In this document: positions 63,083 through 64,000 of the stretch, one piece after another
Layout: every line of letters starts with the position of its first letter
How positions within the stretch are numbered: position 1 is the first letter of the stretch
Assembly: GCF_028736035.1 (NCBI RefSeq)
Contig: NZ_CP117866.1
Location: forward strand, 8,783,001 to 8,847,000
Direction: 5' to 3'
Length of the DNA: 64,000 nucleotides
DNA from: Streptomyces sp. T12
GTDB lineage: Bacteria > Actinomycetota > Actinomycetes > Streptomycetales > Streptomycetaceae
Position numbers and translations under genes: made by a program
The notes under the pieces: model-generated
Seen by the model: the letters and a program-made list of their open reading frames with translations, nothing else
Told to the model about the DNA's origin: nothing
Databases searched by the model: none

Positions 63083-64000
63083 TCAGTCGATGAGGGCGGA
63101 ATGACCTTTCGGCTCCTGTCCCTCGCGTCGCAGTCTGGAAGGTGACGTGTCGAACCACCGACGTACCGCACGAGTGAGGCTGGACTGTTCCTGCATCCCC
63201 AGGCTGGCCGCGATCTGCGAGAAGGACAGGTCGGTCCTCGTGATCAAGTCCAGGGCCTGACTCCGGCGTACACGATCGACGACGCCGGAGAAGGTCGTGC
63301 CCTCCTTGGACAGGGACCGCTGCAGTGAACGCGGGTGGAGACTCAGCAGGCGCGCGACTTTCGACAGGTCCGGACCGCTGGATCCGAGCTGTTCGCTGAG
63401 AATCGCTGCGACCAGGTCCGACATCGGCACGTGCTGGTGGCCGAAGTGCGTTTCGAGATGGTCCATCGCGATGTCGTGAAGCAGGTCATCGCCGCCGCTG
63501 ACCGGTGTCGAGAACAGTTGGCTCGGGACGCGCAGGGCCGCGCTCGGACAGTCGAATCTGACCTCGGCCCCGAAGTACGCCCGGTAGGAGCTTTCCTGTG
63601 CCAGGCGAGCGTGTGGAAGCAGGACCGAACGAAGTCCGTAGGGTGCGTCGCCGTGGATCAGCGTCAGGACTCGGTGGACGATCCCGATGCCGTAGTCGAT
63701 CGCCTGTGGTGATGCGTTGATGCCCGTGGTCGTGTAGCGAAGGCCGACCACACCGGGACTTCCCAGCGGATCGTCGGTTTCCTCGAGTGAGAGGGCCGGG
63801 CTGTAGACGAACAGGTACCGGCTCGCGCACTCGACGGCCTCGCCGATCGTGCGTGAGTTCTCCATGGCGATCGCCAGCGGTCCCAGCACATGCAGATCCT
63901 GCTGCGCCGCCATCCTCAACCCGAGGTCCGGAAGCGCGAATCGGCCGGCCGTTTCCTCGAGAACGCGCTCGACCATTCGGAGACTGGCGAACGAGTTGCC
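63083..64000 (-). CDS. AraC family transcriptional regulator, N-terminus beyond window
   Basis: A regulator with an N-terminal arabinose-binding-like (PF12625) domain and a C-terminal AraC helix-turn-helix. The first domain shows DLGLRMAAQQDLHVLGPLAI and TIGEAVECASRYL. The DNA-binding part shows LSKVARLLSLHPRSLQRSLS, then FSQIAASLGMQEQSSLTRAV and FDTSPSRLRREG. An internal ATG at 63976 exists, but the frame is open to the window edge with family-like sequence, so the true start lies outside. Members of this group often regulate catabolic or lipid genes; the nearby pca-like operon is a possible target. Confidence 0.88.
   Translation of the reverse strand, partial: GNSFASLRMVERVLEETAGRFALPDLGLRMAAQQDLHVLGPLAIAMENSRTIGEAVECASRYLFVYSPALSLEETDDPLGSPGVVGLRYTTTGINASPQAIDYGIGIVHRVLTLIHGDAPYGLRSVLLPHARLAQESSYRAYFGAEVRFDCPSAALRVPSQLFSTPVSGGDDLLHDIAMDHLETHFGHQHVPMSDLVAAILSEQLGSSGPDLSKVARLLSLHPRSLQRSLSKEGTTFSGVVDRVRRSQALDLITRTDLSFSQIAASLGMQEQSSLTRAVRRWFDTSPSRLRREGQEPKGHSALID

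Overview
The window is high-GC actinobacterial DNA, almost certainly from a Streptomyces or a close relative. The signs are very high GC at third codon positions, GTG and TTG starts, many 4-nt ATGA/GTGA overlaps, GAF-ANTAR, STAS and SpoIIE stress regulators, a GH62 arabinofuranosidase, an RNase Sa-type secreted ribonuclease and a SWIM/SNF2 gene pair. There is no rRNA, no complete tRNA, no CRISPR array and no intact insertion sequence. The many truncated and frameshifted genes in the right half suggest an accessory, possibly chromosome-arm region; that placement is inference.

Left part (1-19 kb) is compact and intact: a partial SDR dehydrogenase, AIM24 and DHFR-like proteins, a secreted ribonuclease, a NarL-type two-component pair, a cytochrome P450, and a sugar module (Gfo/Idh dehydrogenase, GntR/UTRA repressor, ROK kinase) whose two promoter regions share a TGTC-AG-GACA operator. 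Then come an SNF2 ATPase overlapped by a SWIM zinc-finger protein, a membrane protein and the GH62 enzyme.

Central part (19-31 kb) is a stress and envelope island: small membrane proteins, a YihY/BrkB protein, two GAF-ANTAR proteins, a STAS anti-anti-sigma factor coupled to a small acetyltransferase-like gene, a SpoIIE phosphatase, DUF5994 and CsbD proteins. Relics of an ANTAR gene, a STAS gene and a second DUF5994 gene lie among them. A frameshifted NucA/NucB nuclease gene with an acidic downstream partner (possible toxin/immunity pair) follows, then a 1273-residue RecD-like helicase with a C-terminal PD-(D/E)XK-like nuclease region.

From 35 to 50 kb are a cupin, an NTF2-like protein, a double-frameshifted permease behind a CsoR-like operator, a DUF1326/DUF2182 set with a duplicated relic, a membrane-anchored STAND NTPase with 14 WD40 repeats, a secreted hydrolase with a G9 tract at its 5' end, and ureG/ureD relics.

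The right end (49-62 kb) reads as a catabolic gene set: metallo-beta-lactamase-fold and alpha/beta hydrolases, a flavin reductase, a hydrolase/NTF2 fusion, an enoyl-CoA hydratase, a CGNR regulator and a pcaIJF-like CoA-transferase/thiolase operon. Two promoter regions 4.5 kb apart carry the same operator-like palindrome, ACATAG-N15-CTATGT, which suggests one regulon. The last 2 kb hold a peroxiredoxin, a tRNA 3'-end fragment with its terminator (candidate att site), truncated methyltransferase, proC and ATPase pieces, and a partial AraC regulator.
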